DNA from: Flavobacteriaceae bacterium UBA7684
Lineage (GTDB): Bacteria > Bacteroidota > Bacteroidia > Flavobacteriales > Flavobacteriaceae
Length of the DNA: 64,000 bases
NCBI GenBank assembly: GCA_002482885.1
Contig: DLGW01000009.1
Span: 62,205 to 126,204, forward strand
Reading direction: 5' to 3'
Under the pieces are notes generated by a model. It saw nothing but the letters and a program-made list of their open reading frames with translations, was not told the DNA's origin and made no database searches. The position numbers and the translations under genes were made by a program. Numbering within the stretch: the first letter of the stretch is position 1; each line of letters opens with the position of its first letter. This document shows, one piece after another, positions 34,001 through 43,278 of this stretch.

Positions 34001-35608
34001 ACCTACGGAATTACCGTTTACCAAGAGCAGGTAATGCTTTTGTCTCAAAAATTAGCTAGTTTTTCTAAAGGTGATGCCGACGTATTGCGTAAGGCTATGG
34101 GGAAAAAGCAAAAAGAGGTGTTGGATAAAATGAAATCTAAATTCATTGACCAAGCTGTTGCCAACGGACATCCTGCAGACAAATTAGAAAAAATCTGGAA
34201 GGACTGGGAAGCTTTTGCACAATATGCTTTTAACAAATCTCACTCTACTTGTTACGCTTGGATTGCTTATCAAACCGCTTATTTAAAGGCACACTACCCT
34301 GCGGAATATATGGCTGCGGTACTATCCAATAACATGAGCGACATTAAACAAGTTACGTTTTTTATGGAAGAGTGTCGCAGAATGGGCTTACAGGTGTTAG
34401 GCCCCGATGTGAATGAGTCCATTTATAAATTTTCGGTAAACCAAAATAACGCCATTCGATTTGGAATGGGCGCCGTTAAAGGCGTGGGTAGCGGAGCGGT
34501 AGATACTATTGTAGAAAACAGAAAAGACGGAAAATACAAATCTGTTTTTGACTTAACCAAAAGAATTGACCTAAGAGCTGCAAACAAAAAAGCATTAGAA
34601 AATTTAGTATTGGCCGGAGGATTTGACACCTTTTCGGACACCCATCGAGCACAATATTTTTTTACCGAAAACGACAGTGTTACTTTTTTAGAAAAAGCCA
34701 TTCGTTTTGGAGCAAAAATAAAAGAAAACGAAAATTCATCGCAAGTAAGTTTATTCGGAGAATCGAGCGAAGTACAAATTCCAGAACCTAAAATTCCGGA
34801 CGGAGAAGAATGGACAACCATGGAAAAATTAGCTCGAGAAAAAGAAGTGGTGGGTATTTATATTTCAGGACATCCCTTGGACGATTACAAATACCAACTC
34901 AAATATTTTTGCAACACCACGCCTAATCAACTCCAAAACATACAACAACTAATTGGTAAAAACATCAGTATCGGAGGCATTATAACCAAAATTGAACACC
35001 GAGTTTCTAAAACCAACAAAGGCTGGGCTACTTTTACTTTAGAAGGTTACGATGACCATTATGAATTCAGAATATTTGATGAAGAATATTTAAAATTCAA
35101 ACATTTTTTAATTCCAAATAATTTTGTGTACCTAAAACTTCAAATTAAAGAAGGATGGGTAAATAAAGAAACGGGTAAAAAATCAGACCCAAAAGTTAGT
35201 TTCCTTCAGATTAGATATTTAGAAGACATTTTAAAAGAATTATCTAGCAAAATCAGTCTTAAACTTAACGTTAAAGATATTGATGAATCTTTATTAAAAA
35301 AATTAGTTGAAATTTTAAAAACACATCACGGAGACAAGCCTTTATATTTTGATGTTTTTGAAATGGAAATGATTAAAAAACCAATTATTCCCTTAGTAAA
35401 AGTAGCCGAAATAGATGAAGAAGAATTAGACGAAGTACTTTTAGATTCGGATGAAGAAGCACAAATACCCGACATTATAGAAACCACCACCGAAGAATTA
35501 AAAGTAATTACACATTTAGAACTAACTAGCAGAACATTTAAAGTAAATATCTCTAACGAATTGCTAAACACCTTAGAAAAAGAAGGGTTAGTATTTCAAG
35601 TAAATTAA
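31091..35608 (+). CDS. dnaE: DNA polymerase III alpha subunit fused to a DnaQ-like exonuclease
   Basis: 1505 aa, against about 1160 for E. coli DnaE. Residues 1-185 are a DEDDh exonuclease (FDTETTG at 5-11, HNATADVEAT near 170). A PHP domain begins about 265 (HLHNHSQFSVLQ, LTDHGNMMG). The polymerase core carries the catalytic acidic motif PDIDIDFDDEGRGRVMDYV near 681-699; then fingers, HhH motif and an OB domain (about 1290-1380). It replicates the chromosome; the built-in exonuclease should supply proofreading. TATTTTTG at 31057-31064 is a possible -7 element. The fusion is seen in other Flavobacteria as far as I know. Confidence 0.96.
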   Translation: MYIIFDTETTGLPKRWNAPITDTDNWPRCVQIAWQLHDDMGNLLEHQDYLIRPEGFNIPYDAERIHGISTELAQEQGLALPDVLELFNIALNKAKFIVGQNIGFDLNIMGCEFHRAEVKTPLLEKPILDTCTEVTAELLKLPGGRGGKFKLPTLTELHEYLFQEKFAEAHNATADVEATTRCFFELIRKEVFTKEELKVSSDYFTNFQKTNPNIFPLIGLKHLNLKQASEKIRSQKNEDITPAISTAISEELESAIFAHLHNHSQFSVLQSTISINDLVKRTAALKMPAVALTDHGNMMGAFHFVSAVINHNKAAETKNKQALENNEIPTETVIKPILGCEFFVCENHLDKTRKDNGHQIVLLAKNKKGYHNLAKMASIAYTKGFYYVPRIDRSIIEQYKDDLIVLSGNLYGEIPNKILNIGENQAEESLLWWKSTFKDDFYIELMRHGQDDENNVNPSLIKLAKKHQVKIIATNNTYYINKENANAHDILLCVKEGEKQSTPIGRGRGFRYGFPNKEYYYKSAEEMKTLFADLPEAIINVQEIIDKVETYSLYRDVLLPKFAIPEEFLNPDDATDGGVRGENAYLRHLTMLGAQKRYGEITLEIQERLDFELLTISNSGYPGYFLIVQDFIAEARKMGVSVGPGRGSAAGSAVAYCLGITNIDPIKYDLLFERFLNPDRVSMPDIDIDFDDEGRGRVMDYVIQKYGSNQVAQIITYGKMAAKSAIRDTARVLDLPLFEADRLAKLLPGMLPSKWNLARFLSEDESEVKKVLRSEEFDHIKEFINISKEGNLASETILQAKVLEGSLRNTGIHACGVIITPDDITNFVPVTIAKDSDLYVTQFDNSVAESAGLLKMDFLGLKTLTLIKDTVKLVKYRTGIELDPDNFPIDDTKTYELFQRGETVGIFQYESPGMQKYMKELKPTVFADLIAMNALYRPGPLEYIPSFVRRKNGEEPITYDIDACQEYLQETYGITVYQEQVMLLSQKLASFSKGDADVLRKAMGKKQKEVLDKMKSKFIDQAVANGHPADKLEKIWKDWEAFAQYAFNKSHSTCYAWIAYQTAYLKAHYPAEYMAAVLSNNMSDIKQVTFFMEECRRMGLQVLGPDVNESIYKFSVNQNNAIRFGMGAVKGVGSGAVDTIVENRKDGKYKSVFDLTKRIDLRAANKKALENLVLAGGFDTFSDTHRAQYFFTENDSVTFLEKAIRFGAKIKENENSSQVSLFGESSEVQIPEPKIPDGEEWTTMEKLAREKEVVGIYISGHPLDDYKYQLKYFCNTTPNQLQNIQQLIGKNISIGGIITKIEHRVSKTNKGWATFTLEGYDDHYEFRIFDEEYLKFKHFLIPNNFVYLKLQIKEGWVNKETGKKSDPKVSFLQIRYLEDILKELSSKISLKLNVKDIDESLLKKLVEILKTHHGDKPLYFDVFEMEMIKKPIIPLVKVAEIDEEELDEVLLDSDEEAQIPDIIETTTEELKVITHLELTSRTFKVNISNELLNTLEKEGLVFQVN

Positions 35609-35713
35609 CAGCATCAATAAACAACATAGATTAATAATCAAAAGTGATTTTACAAATCTTTTGATAGTTAAAAAATGTTTAAGTTTGCTTCATCAATTTT
35701 AAAAGTTAATAGT

Positions 35714-36031
35714 ATGGCATTAGAAATCACTGATGCTACTTTTGAGGAAGTAGTATTAAAATCTGACAAACCGGTATTGGTAGACTTTTGGGCGGCATGG
35801 TGCGGACCTTGTAGAATGGTTGGGCCTGTTATTGACCAAATTAGCGAAGAATATCAAGGAAAAGCAGTAGTAGGAAAAGTAGACGTAGATGCACACCAAG
35901 AGTTTGCTGCAAAGTACGGAGTTAGAAATATCCCTACCGTTTTAACTTTCCACAAAGGTGAAGTTGTAAACAGACAAGTAGGTGTAGCACCTAAACAAAC
36001 TTACGCAGAGTCTTTAGACGCTTTGCTATAA
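35714..36031 (+). CDS. trxA: Thioredoxin
   Basis: 105 aa from the ATG at 35714; an upstream in-frame ATG at 35675 would add 13 residues that do not belong to the fold. The active site WCGPC lies at about 29-33, with the cis-Pro in RNIPTVLTF. It is cytoplasmic and reduces protein disulfides. Single gene; it shares a terminator with the cold-shock gene. Confidence 0.95.
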   Translation: MALEITDATFEEVVLKSDKPVLVDFWAAWCGPCRMVGPVIDQISEEYQGKAVVGKVDVDAHQEFAAKYGVRNIPTVLTFHKGEVVNRQVGVAPKQTYAESLDALL

Positions 36032-36037
36032 TTCCAT

Positions 36038-36067
36038 AAAAAAAGCCGCTTAATTAAGCGGCTTTTT
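36038..36067. terminator. Bidirectional terminator between trxA and the cold-shock gene
   Basis: AAAAAAAGCCGCTT (36038-36051) pairs with AAGCGGCTTTTT (36056-36067) around an AATT loop; A and T runs on both sides serve both strands. Confidence 0.88.
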
Positions 36068-36091
36068 AATCATTCATTAGGTAATAAAAAT

Positions 36092-36289
36092 TTATCTAAC
36101 AACTGATACCTGACCAGCTACTTTACCTTTTTTTCCTTCTTCTTCTTGATAATTAACACGATCACCTTCTTTTAAGGCACCTGATTTAAGACCTGTTGCG
36201 TGTACGAAGATGTCTTTTCCTGTTTCTTCGTCAGTAATGAATCCATATCCTTTAGATTCATTATAAAATTTAACTGTGCCTGTGCGCAT
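36092..36289 (-). CDS. Cold-shock domain protein
   Basis: A 65-aa protein. RNP1 KGYGFI and RNP2 DIFVHA are intact, the single-stranded nucleic-acid-binding face of the CspA fold. Length fits. It is an RNA chaperone, in cold or growth-phase adaptation. A TATATTTG element on the minus strand (36326-36319) gives a short leader. Confidence 0.93.
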   Translation of the reverse strand: MRTGTVKFYNESKGYGFITDEETGKDIFVHATGLKSGALKEGDRVNYQEEEGKKGKVAGQVSVVR

Positions 36290-36437
36290 TCTGATAAAAT
36301 AAATTAATTAATAATAATCAAATATAATATTTTTTGAATCACAATGATTTTTTTGAATTAAATTCTTTTGAAGAATATTTGTGGGATTAAAATCCGTAAA
36401 TTTCTAATATTGTATATTACAACCCTTACTTGATTAT

Positions 36438-36977
36438 ATGTATACCCATTTAGTTTTACTCCGAGGAATTAACGTTTCTGGTCATCACATGATAAAAATG
36501 GAAGCTTTAAAAAAAGCCCTAGAAGTTTTTGGGTTTACACAAGTACAAACCTATATTCAATCAGGAAATGTTTTTGTAACTACTCCAGAAAAAGACGCTA
36601 ACGCTGTTGGTTTTGATGTTAAACAGCAAATTTTTAAAACTTTTGGTTTTGATGTGCCAACTATAGTTGTTAGCAAAAGTGATTTAGCATCTTGTTTGTC
36701 TAACAATCCTTTTTTTAAAACTGCAAATGTAGATACCAAAAAACTGTACGTTGCTTTTATTTCAAAAACATTATCTAATGAAAATATTCATGATTTAAAA
36801 ATCAGCAATATTAAACCCGATGAAGTTGCTATTGACCAAAACAGAATATACATTAAATACGATGTTTCTCCTGCTAAAACCAGATTAGATCAAAAATATA
36901 TAGAAAAAAAACTAGCCGTTACCGCTACCATTAGAAATTGGAATACGGTAAATGCTTTACTAGCCATGTATTCTTAA
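36438..36977 (+). CDS. DUF1697 family protein
   Basis: A 179-aa protein with the family start (YTHLVLLRGINVSGHHMIKMEALKKALEVFGF) and the YIQSGNVFV block at about 40-48. The fold is a duplicated alpha/beta unit; biochemical function is unknown. Single gene between the cold-shock and pnp genes. Confidence 0.88.
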   Translation: MYTHLVLLRGINVSGHHMIKMEALKKALEVFGFTQVQTYIQSGNVFVTTPEKDANAVGFDVKQQIFKTFGFDVPTIVVSKSDLASCLSNNPFFKTANVDTKKLYVAFISKTLSNENIHDLKISNIKPDEVAIDQNRIYIKYDVSPAKTRLDQKYIEKKLAVTATIRNWNTVNALLAMYS

Positions 36978-36981
36978 AAAC

Positions 36982-37016
36982 AAAACCCCGAATTCATTTG
37001 ATTGAATCGGGGTTTT
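36982..37016. terminator. Terminator between the DUF1697 gene and pnp
   Basis: AAAACCCCGAATTCA pairs with TGAATCGGGGTTTT with one bulged base; it serves both converging genes. Confidence 0.85.
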
Positions 37017-37037
37017 ATATTTATGATTTCTCAAAAA

Positions 37038-39194
37038 TTATCCTTGAGAAACTTCTTTTTTCTCTTCGCGCGGAGGTCTTGGCAATAATGCTTTTTTAGA
37101 CACTTTTTCTTTGCGTGTTTTTGGGTCAATTCCTAAATGTTTTACCATAAAGACATCCCCTAATTTTACTACATCAGATACATTTTCGGTTCTTTCCCAA
37201 GCCAATTCAGATACGTGTAATAAAACCTCGTTTCCTGGAGCAGCAGTGTATTCTACCACCGCACCAAAATCTAACATCTTAATTACTTTTACTTCGTATG
37301 TTTCACCCATTTGAGGTTTAAACATTAAAGAATCTATTTTGGCTAAAACAGCCGCAATTCCATCTGGGTTTGTACCTAAGATTTCCACAACCCCTTGCTC
37401 GTCTACTTCGTTAATTACAATAGTAGTTCCCGTTGCTTTTTGTAATTCTTGAATTACTTTTCCACCAGGACCAATTAAAGCGCCAATAAAGTTTCCAGGA
37501 ATAGTTCTGGTAATAATTTTTGGAGCGTGTTTTTTAACATCATTTCTTGGAGTTGCAATGGTTTCAGTAATTTTCCCTAAAATATGCATACGACCTTCAC
37601 GAGCTTGATTTAAAGCTTGTTCCATAATATCGTAACGTAAACCATCTATTTTGATATCCATTTGACAAGCAGTAATCCCGTCTGCAGTACCAGTTACTTT
37701 AAAATCCATATCTCCTAAATGATCTTCATCACCTAAAATATCAGACAATACCGCAAACTTTTGACCATCAGTAATTAATCCCATCGCAATACCAGAAACT
37801 GGTTTTACCATTTGAACACCCGCATCCATCAATGCCATAGTACCTGCACAAACGGTTGCCATAGAAGATGAACCATTTGATTCTAATACTTCTGAAACTA
37901 CACGAATAGTGTAAGGACAATCTGCTGGAATCATATTTTTCAACGCACGTTGTGCTAAATTTCCATGACCTACTTCTCTACGAGATGTTCCTCTTAATGG
38001 TTTAGCTTCACCTGTTGAAAATGGAGGGAAATTATAATGTAAATAGAATGTTTCTTCTCCTTGCTCAGAAGGTGAATCAATTTGATTTGCCTCTCTTGAA
38101 GTTCCTAAAGTTACCGTAGCTAACGCTTGAGTTTCCCCACGGGTAAAGATTGAAGAACCGTGTACCGATGGTAAATAGTCTGTTTCACACCAAATGGGTC
38201 TGATTTCGGTAGTTTTTCTTCCATCTAAACGAATTCCTTTTTCTAGAATTACATTACGAACGGCTTCTTTGTTGGTTTTATAGAAATACTTAGAAACTAA
38301 TCCTGATAAATCTGAATTTTCAGCATATTCTTCTTCCGTAAATAAAGCTTTAACTTCTTCTTTTACGGCTGCAAATTTTTCTCCTCTTTCGCTTTTTGCA
38401 GAAGCTTCTTGAGCAATAGCGTAGATTTTATCGTAAGCAGCTGCTTTAACTTTTGCGTAAACGGTTTCGTCTTCAACTTCACCTTCGTAAGTTCTGTAAG
38501 CAGGAGCACCAACCGCTTCACGTAAACGTTGTTGTGCTAAAATTTGAACTTTAATGGCTTCGTGAGCAAACTTAATGGCTTCTACCATTTCAGCTTCCGA
38601 AATTTCTTTCATCTCACCTTCTACCATAGCCACAGAGTCTAAAGAAGCACCAATCATCATATCAATGTCTGATTGTTCTAATTCTGTACGGCTTGGGTTG
38701 ATGACTAATTTACCATTCACACGTGCAACGCGTACTTCGGAAATTAAATTGTAGAAAGGAATATCAGAAACAGCTAATGCTGCAGATGCTGCTAAACCTG
38801 CTAAGGCGTCTGGCATTACATTCTCGTCATGAGACATCAACTGAATCATCACTTGAGTTTCTGCATGATAATCATCTGGAAAAAGTGGACGTAAAACACG
38901 GTCAACCAAACGCATAGTTAAAACTTCGCTATCGCTCGGACGTGCTTCTCTTTTGAAAAAACCACCTGGGAATCTACCCGCAGCAGCAAATTTTTCGCGG
39001 TAATCAACGGTTAAAGGTAAAAAATCCACCCCTGGACTAGCGGTACGTGCAGATACTGCCGTAGCTAATAACATGGCGTCGCCCATACGAACAACGACTG
39101 AACCGTCTGCTTGTTTAGCTAATTTACCTGTTTCAATAGAAATGGTTCTACCATCTCCTAAGTCAATGATTTCGTTGTAAACTTTTGGAATCAT
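37038..39194 (-). CDS. pnp: Polynucleotide phosphorylase
   Basis: A 718-aa protein. Two RNase PH domains (about 10-230 and 315-540) flank a helical linker; KH domain with GALIGPGGKVIQELQKATG (about 575-593) and an S1 domain (about 635-705). The phosphate site and catalytic DILGDEDHLGDMDFKV block (about 488-503) are present. It degrades RNA 3' to 5' with phosphate and belongs to the degradosome. It lies downstream of rpsO, the usual order, separated by a hairpin. Confidence 0.97.
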   Translation of the reverse strand: MIPKVYNEIIDLGDGRTISIETGKLAKQADGSVVVRMGDAMLLATAVSARTASPGVDFLPLTVDYREKFAAAGRFPGGFFKREARPSDSEVLTMRLVDRVLRPLFPDDYHAETQVMIQLMSHDENVMPDALAGLAASAALAVSDIPFYNLISEVRVARVNGKLVINPSRTELEQSDIDMMIGASLDSVAMVEGEMKEISEAEMVEAIKFAHEAIKVQILAQQRLREAVGAPAYRTYEGEVEDETVYAKVKAAAYDKIYAIAQEASAKSERGEKFAAVKEEVKALFTEEEYAENSDLSGLVSKYFYKTNKEAVRNVILEKGIRLDGRKTTEIRPIWCETDYLPSVHGSSIFTRGETQALATVTLGTSREANQIDSPSEQGEETFYLHYNFPPFSTGEAKPLRGTSRREVGHGNLAQRALKNMIPADCPYTIRVVSEVLESNGSSSMATVCAGTMALMDAGVQMVKPVSGIAMGLITDGQKFAVLSDILGDEDHLGDMDFKVTGTADGITACQMDIKIDGLRYDIMEQALNQAREGRMHILGKITETIATPRNDVKKHAPKIITRTIPGNFIGALIGPGGKVIQELQKATGTTIVINEVDEQGVVEILGTNPDGIAAVLAKIDSLMFKPQMGETYEVKVIKMLDFGAVVEYTAAPGNEVLLHVSELAWERTENVSDVVKLGDVFMVKHLGIDPKTRKEKVSKKALLPRPPREEKKEVSQG

Positions 39195-39282
39195 TTTTAA
39201 AATTTTTAGTTACACAATGGATTGTTGTTGTGTTGTTGTCGCGTTCCAATGAAAAACTAAAAACTTTTTTGTAAATCTAAAT

Positions 39283-39310
39283 AAAAAGAGGCACCTAAGT
39301 GCCTCCTTTG
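39283..39310 (-). terminator. Hairpin between rpsO and pnp
   Basis: GAGGCAC (39288-39294) and GTGCCTC (39299-39305) form a 7-bp stem with CTAA loop, with A-rich flank giving a U run on the minus strand. It may be a terminator or, as in other bacteria, a processing site between rpsO and pnp. Confidence 0.7.
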
Positions 39311-39318
39311 TAAAAAAA

Positions 39319-39588
39319 TTATTTTCTGATGTTTAATTCTTTAATTACCTCACGATATTTAACAATATCTTTAGCTTTCAAGTAATCTAACAAACTTCTT
39401 CTTTTACCTACCAATTTTACTAACGAACGCTCGGTATTGTAATCATGACGATTTTTTTTCAAGTGTCCTGTTAAGTGATTGATTCTGAATGTAAACAAAG
39501 CGATTTGTCCTTCAGTTGAACCTGTGTTGGCAGCAGCGCCACCGTGTTTAGCGAAAATTTCCGCTTTTACTTCTTTAGTCAAGTACAT
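39319..39588 (-). CDS. rpsO: 30S ribosomal protein S15
   Basis: 89 aa from the ATG at 39588 (MYLTKEVKAEIF), the family length; the frame extends 17 codons further to 39639 but that part is not S15. GSTEGQIALFTFRINHLTGHLKKNRHD and RSLVKLVGKRRSLLDYLK are the conserved 16S rRNA-binding segments. Binds the central 16S domain. Confidence 0.96.
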   Translation of the reverse strand: MYLTKEVKAEIFAKHGGAAANTGSTEGQIALFTFRINHLTGHLKKNRHDYNTERSLVKLVGKRRSLLDYLKAKDIVKYREVIKELNIRK

Positions 39589-39808
39589 GCTAATATTATT
39601 TAAATGATTATTATGTATGGTATTATTACCGAGGCGCAAAATTAGATTATTTTTTTAATTATCAAGTACTTGTGCTTAATTTTCAGATATTTATTTTTCA
39701 AGAATGCTATTTTTAAATAGAAACTAAGCCATTTATTTGATTGTAAATGCCCAAAATGTTTAACACACCTCTGCATGCGATTAACTATATTTGCGCAAAT
39801 TTTTTACG

Positions 39809-42800
39809 ATGAACACATCGGATATTCAAGCGCTTTATTTAAAATCGGCTAAGGTTGGATTATTAACGGAATGTCTTTTTAAGCCAAATCAAAAGGTTTT
39901 GCTAAAAGGAATGAATGGTTCATTGATTTCATTTGTGGCTTCGGCGGTATTTCAAAAATTAAATACTCCATTTTTATTATTGTTTGCCAATCGCGAAGAA
40001 GCGGCTTATGTTTTAAATGACTTAGAGGTTTTATTAGGAGAAGAATCGGTGCTATTTTACCCCAGTTCTTACAAAAAACCTTATCAAATCGAACAAACCG
40101 ACAATGCTAACGTATTGTTGCGTGCCGAAGTTTTAAATAAAATCAGCGAGTCTAAAAAACCATTAATTATGGTTTCGTACCCCGAAGCCTTATTTGAAAA
40201 AGTAGTTACTCGTAAGGAATTAACTAAAAACACTTTAAAAATTGGAGTTGGTCATAAGATTTCGATTGATTTTGTAAACGAAGTTTTATTTGAATACGCT
40301 TTTAAACGGGTAGATTTTGTTACGGAACCCGGAGAATTTTCGGTGCGTGGGGGTATTATTGATGTATTTTCTTTTTCGAATGATTTTCCGTACCGAATAG
40401 AATTTTTCGGAGATGAAGTAGATTCCATCAGAACCTTTAATGTAACTACCCAACTTTCGGTAAGTAAACAACAAGAAATTGTGATTTTACCGAATTTGGA
40501 ACACAAATCTTTAACCGAAAATCGCGAAAGTTTTTTAGATTATATTGATTCTAAAACGATTATTTGGGCAGAACAATTAGATTTTGCACAACAAGAATTA
40601 GACAAACTATTTGGATTAGCCCAGCAAACGTATCAAAAATTAGACGCCACTGTAAAGCGCTTACAACCCGAACAATTATTTATTAACGGAAAGGATTTTG
40701 CAGACCGTTGTGAAAAATTTTCGGTGATAGAAACCAACAGTGCTGGATACTTTAAAAATAGCATGGTGGTAGAATTTTATTCCAAACCACAACCTTCGTT
40801 TAACAAACAATTCGATTTACTGTTAAACGATTTAAAAGACAATGTAACCCAAGGCATTACCAATTATTTAGCGTGTGCCAATCCACAACAAGCCAATCGA
40901 TTTCACGACATTTTTGCTTCGTTAGACGAACAAGAACACCAAAAAAGTCGCAGTGAATACCAAACCATCGTTTTACCTCTATTTCAGGGGTTTATAGACG
41001 AAGAACATCAAATTGCAGTTTACACCGACCACCAGATTTTTGAACGTTACCACAAATACACTTTAAAAAATGGTTATGCTGCCAAACAAGCAGTAACTTT
41101 AAAAGAGCTGACCGCTTTAAGCATAGGCGATTACGTTACGCATATCGATCACGGCATTGGAAAATTTGGCGGTTTACAAAAAATACAGGTCGAAGGTAAA
41201 ACTCAAGAAGCCATTAAATTGGTATACGCCGATAACGATATTGTGTACGTAAGTATTCATTCCTTACATAAAATTGCCAAATACAATGGTAAAGATGGTG
41301 CACCGCCTAAAATTTACAAATTGGGTTCTGGTGCTTGGAAGGCCTTAAAACAAAAAACAAAAACCCGCGTTAAAAACATTGCTTTTAATTTGATTCAATT
41401 GTATGCCAAACGCCGATTGAATAAAGGTTTTGCTTTTGCACCCGATAGTTATTTACAATTAGAATTAGAATCATCTTTTATTTACGAAGACACACCCGAC
41501 CAAACCAAATCTACTCAAGAAGTAAAAGCAGATATGGAAAACGAACGCCCGATGGACAGATTGGTTTGTGGTGATGTGGGTTTTGGAAAAACAGAAGTAG
41601 CCATTCGTGCCGCCTTTAAAGCGGTAGACAACAGTAAACAAGTAGCAGTTTTGGTTCCTACAACTATTTTAGCGTATCAGCATTTTAGAACTTTTTCGGA
41701 ACGATTAAAAGAACTTCCTGTTTCGGTGGGTTATCTTAATCGTTTTAGAACCGCCAAACAAAAAGCAGAAACCTTAAAAGAGTTGGCAGAAGGCAAATTA
41801 GACATCATTATTGGCACCCACCAATTAGTAAATCAATCCGTAAAATTTAAAGATTTAGGTTTATTGATTATTGATGAGGAACAAAAATTTGGAGTAAATG
41901 TTAAAGACAAACTCAAAACGATTTCTGAAACCGTAGACACCCTAACCTTAACCGCAACGCCAATCCCAAGAACCTTACAGTTTTCGTTAATGGCGGCTAG
42001 GGATTTATCGGTGATTACTACTCCACCGCCGAATCGATATCCGATAGAAACACAAATTGTAGGCTTTAACGAAGAAACAATTCGCGACGCGGTTTCCTTT
42101 GAAATTCAACGGGGGGGACAAGTATTTTTTATCAATAATCGAATTGAAAATATTACCGAAGTAGCTGGCTTAATTCAACGATTGGTTCCTCATGCTAAAG
42201 TTGGAATTGGTCACGGTCAAATGGATGGCAAAAAATTGGAAGAAGTGATGTTGTCGTTCATGAACGGAGAATTTGATGTACTGGTAGCCACTACGATTAT
42301 AGAAAGCGGATTAGACGTTCCGAATGCCAACACCATTTTTATTAACAACGCCAATGCTTTTGGATTGAGTGATTTACACCAAATGCGGGGCCGTGTAGGA
42401 CGAAGCAATAAAAAGGCATTTTGTTATTTTATTACCCCTCCGATGTCTACCCTAACCGACGAAGCTCGAAAACGCTTACGAGCTTTAGAGCAATTCAGCG
42501 AATTAGGCAGTGGATTTAATATTGCCATGAAAGATTTAGAAATTCGTGGGGCGGGTGATTTATTAGGCGCAGAACAAAGCGGTTTTATGAATGAAATTGG
42601 TTTTGATACCTACCAAAAAATCATGCAAGAAGCCATAGAGGAGCTTAAAGAAAATGAGTTTAAAGAATTATACGCGGCTGAAAACGACATTGAAAGTAAA
42701 GTTTTTGTAAAAGACATTCAGATAGATACTGATTTTGAATTGTTGTTTCCAGACAACTACATCAACAACATCAGTGAGCGCATGAGTTTGTATAACGAAT

Positions 42801-43165
42801 TGGCAGCGTGTAAAACCGAAGAAGAATTATTGAAATTTCAGGACAAATTAATCGACCGTTTTGGAGCTTTACCCAAACAAGCACAAGATTTAATGAATAG
42901 CGTACGCATTAAATGGAAAGCGGTTTTGTTGGGCATGGAGCGATTGATTATGAAACAAGGCAAAATGTCTGGATATTTTATTGCCGACCAACAATCGGAT
43001 TTTTACCAAACCCAACATTTTCATCAGGTATTGCAGTTTGTGCAAAACCACGGTAATCTTTGCAAACTGAAAGAAAAAGAAACCAAAAACGGATTGCGAT
43101 TATTACTTACTTTTGAAAACGTAAAATCCATCCAAAAAGCATTAGATATTTTTAATCAGATATAA
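39809..43165 (+). CDS. mfd: Transcription-repair coupling factor
   Basis: About 1118 aa from the ATG at 39809 (MNTSDIQAL). UvrB-homology region (1-330), RNA-polymerase-interaction domain with the IGDYVTHIDHGIGKFGGL motif (about 440-457), RecG-like translocase with Walker A CGDVGFGKTEVA (about 590-601) and DEEQKFG in motif II, TRG motif and the C-terminal TRCF domain. It removes RNA polymerase stalled at lesions and recruits UvrA. TATATTTG at 39786-39793 is a -7 element just upstream. It is the last backbone gene before the metal module. Confidence 0.97.
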   Translation: MNTSDIQALYLKSAKVGLLTECLFKPNQKVLLKGMNGSLISFVASAVFQKLNTPFLLLFANREEAAYVLNDLEVLLGEESVLFYPSSYKKPYQIEQTDNANVLLRAEVLNKISESKKPLIMVSYPEALFEKVVTRKELTKNTLKIGVGHKISIDFVNEVLFEYAFKRVDFVTEPGEFSVRGGIIDVFSFSNDFPYRIEFFGDEVDSIRTFNVTTQLSVSKQQEIVILPNLEHKSLTENRESFLDYIDSKTIIWAEQLDFAQQELDKLFGLAQQTYQKLDATVKRLQPEQLFINGKDFADRCEKFSVIETNSAGYFKNSMVVEFYSKPQPSFNKQFDLLLNDLKDNVTQGITNYLACANPQQANRFHDIFASLDEQEHQKSRSEYQTIVLPLFQGFIDEEHQIAVYTDHQIFERYHKYTLKNGYAAKQAVTLKELTALSIGDYVTHIDHGIGKFGGLQKIQVEGKTQEAIKLVYADNDIVYVSIHSLHKIAKYNGKDGAPPKIYKLGSGAWKALKQKTKTRVKNIAFNLIQLYAKRRLNKGFAFAPDSYLQLELESSFIYEDTPDQTKSTQEVKADMENERPMDRLVCGDVGFGKTEVAIRAAFKAVDNSKQVAVLVPTTILAYQHFRTFSERLKELPVSVGYLNRFRTAKQKAETLKELAEGKLDIIIGTHQLVNQSVKFKDLGLLIIDEEQKFGVNVKDKLKTISETVDTLTLTATPIPRTLQFSLMAARDLSVITTPPPNRYPIETQIVGFNEETIRDAVSFEIQRGGQVFFINNRIENITEVAGLIQRLVPHAKVGIGHGQMDGKKLEEVMLSFMNGEFDVLVATTIIESGLDVPNANTIFINNANAFGLSDLHQMRGRVGRSNKKAFCYFITPPMSTLTDEARKRLRALEQFSELGSGFNIAMKDLEIRGAGDLLGAEQSGFMNEIGFDTYQKIMQEAIEELKENEFKELYAAENDIESKVFVKDIQIDTDFELLFPDNYINNISERMSLYNELAACKTEEELLKFQDKLIDRFGALPKQAQDLMNSVRIKWKAVLLGMERLIMKQGKMSGYFIADQQSDFYQTQHFHQVLQFVQNHGNLCKLKEKETKNGLRLLLTFENVKSIQKALDIFNQI

Positions 43166-43278
43166 AGCTGAGCCTTAAAAAATTTAAATCTGTTATGCCT
43201 ACAATTTTATTAAATATTAAGATGCATTCTTGACAACTAAACAAACAAGTTTCTGAAAAATACTTTTATTTTTGCAAC

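Noticed and set aside
34423..34821. 132-codon minus-strand frame within dnaE
   Set aside because: Shadow of the polymerase gene; no independent coding features.
43166..43278. Insertion-sequence border at the start of the metal module
   Set aside because: No terminal inverted repeats, target duplications or transposase fragments could be found.
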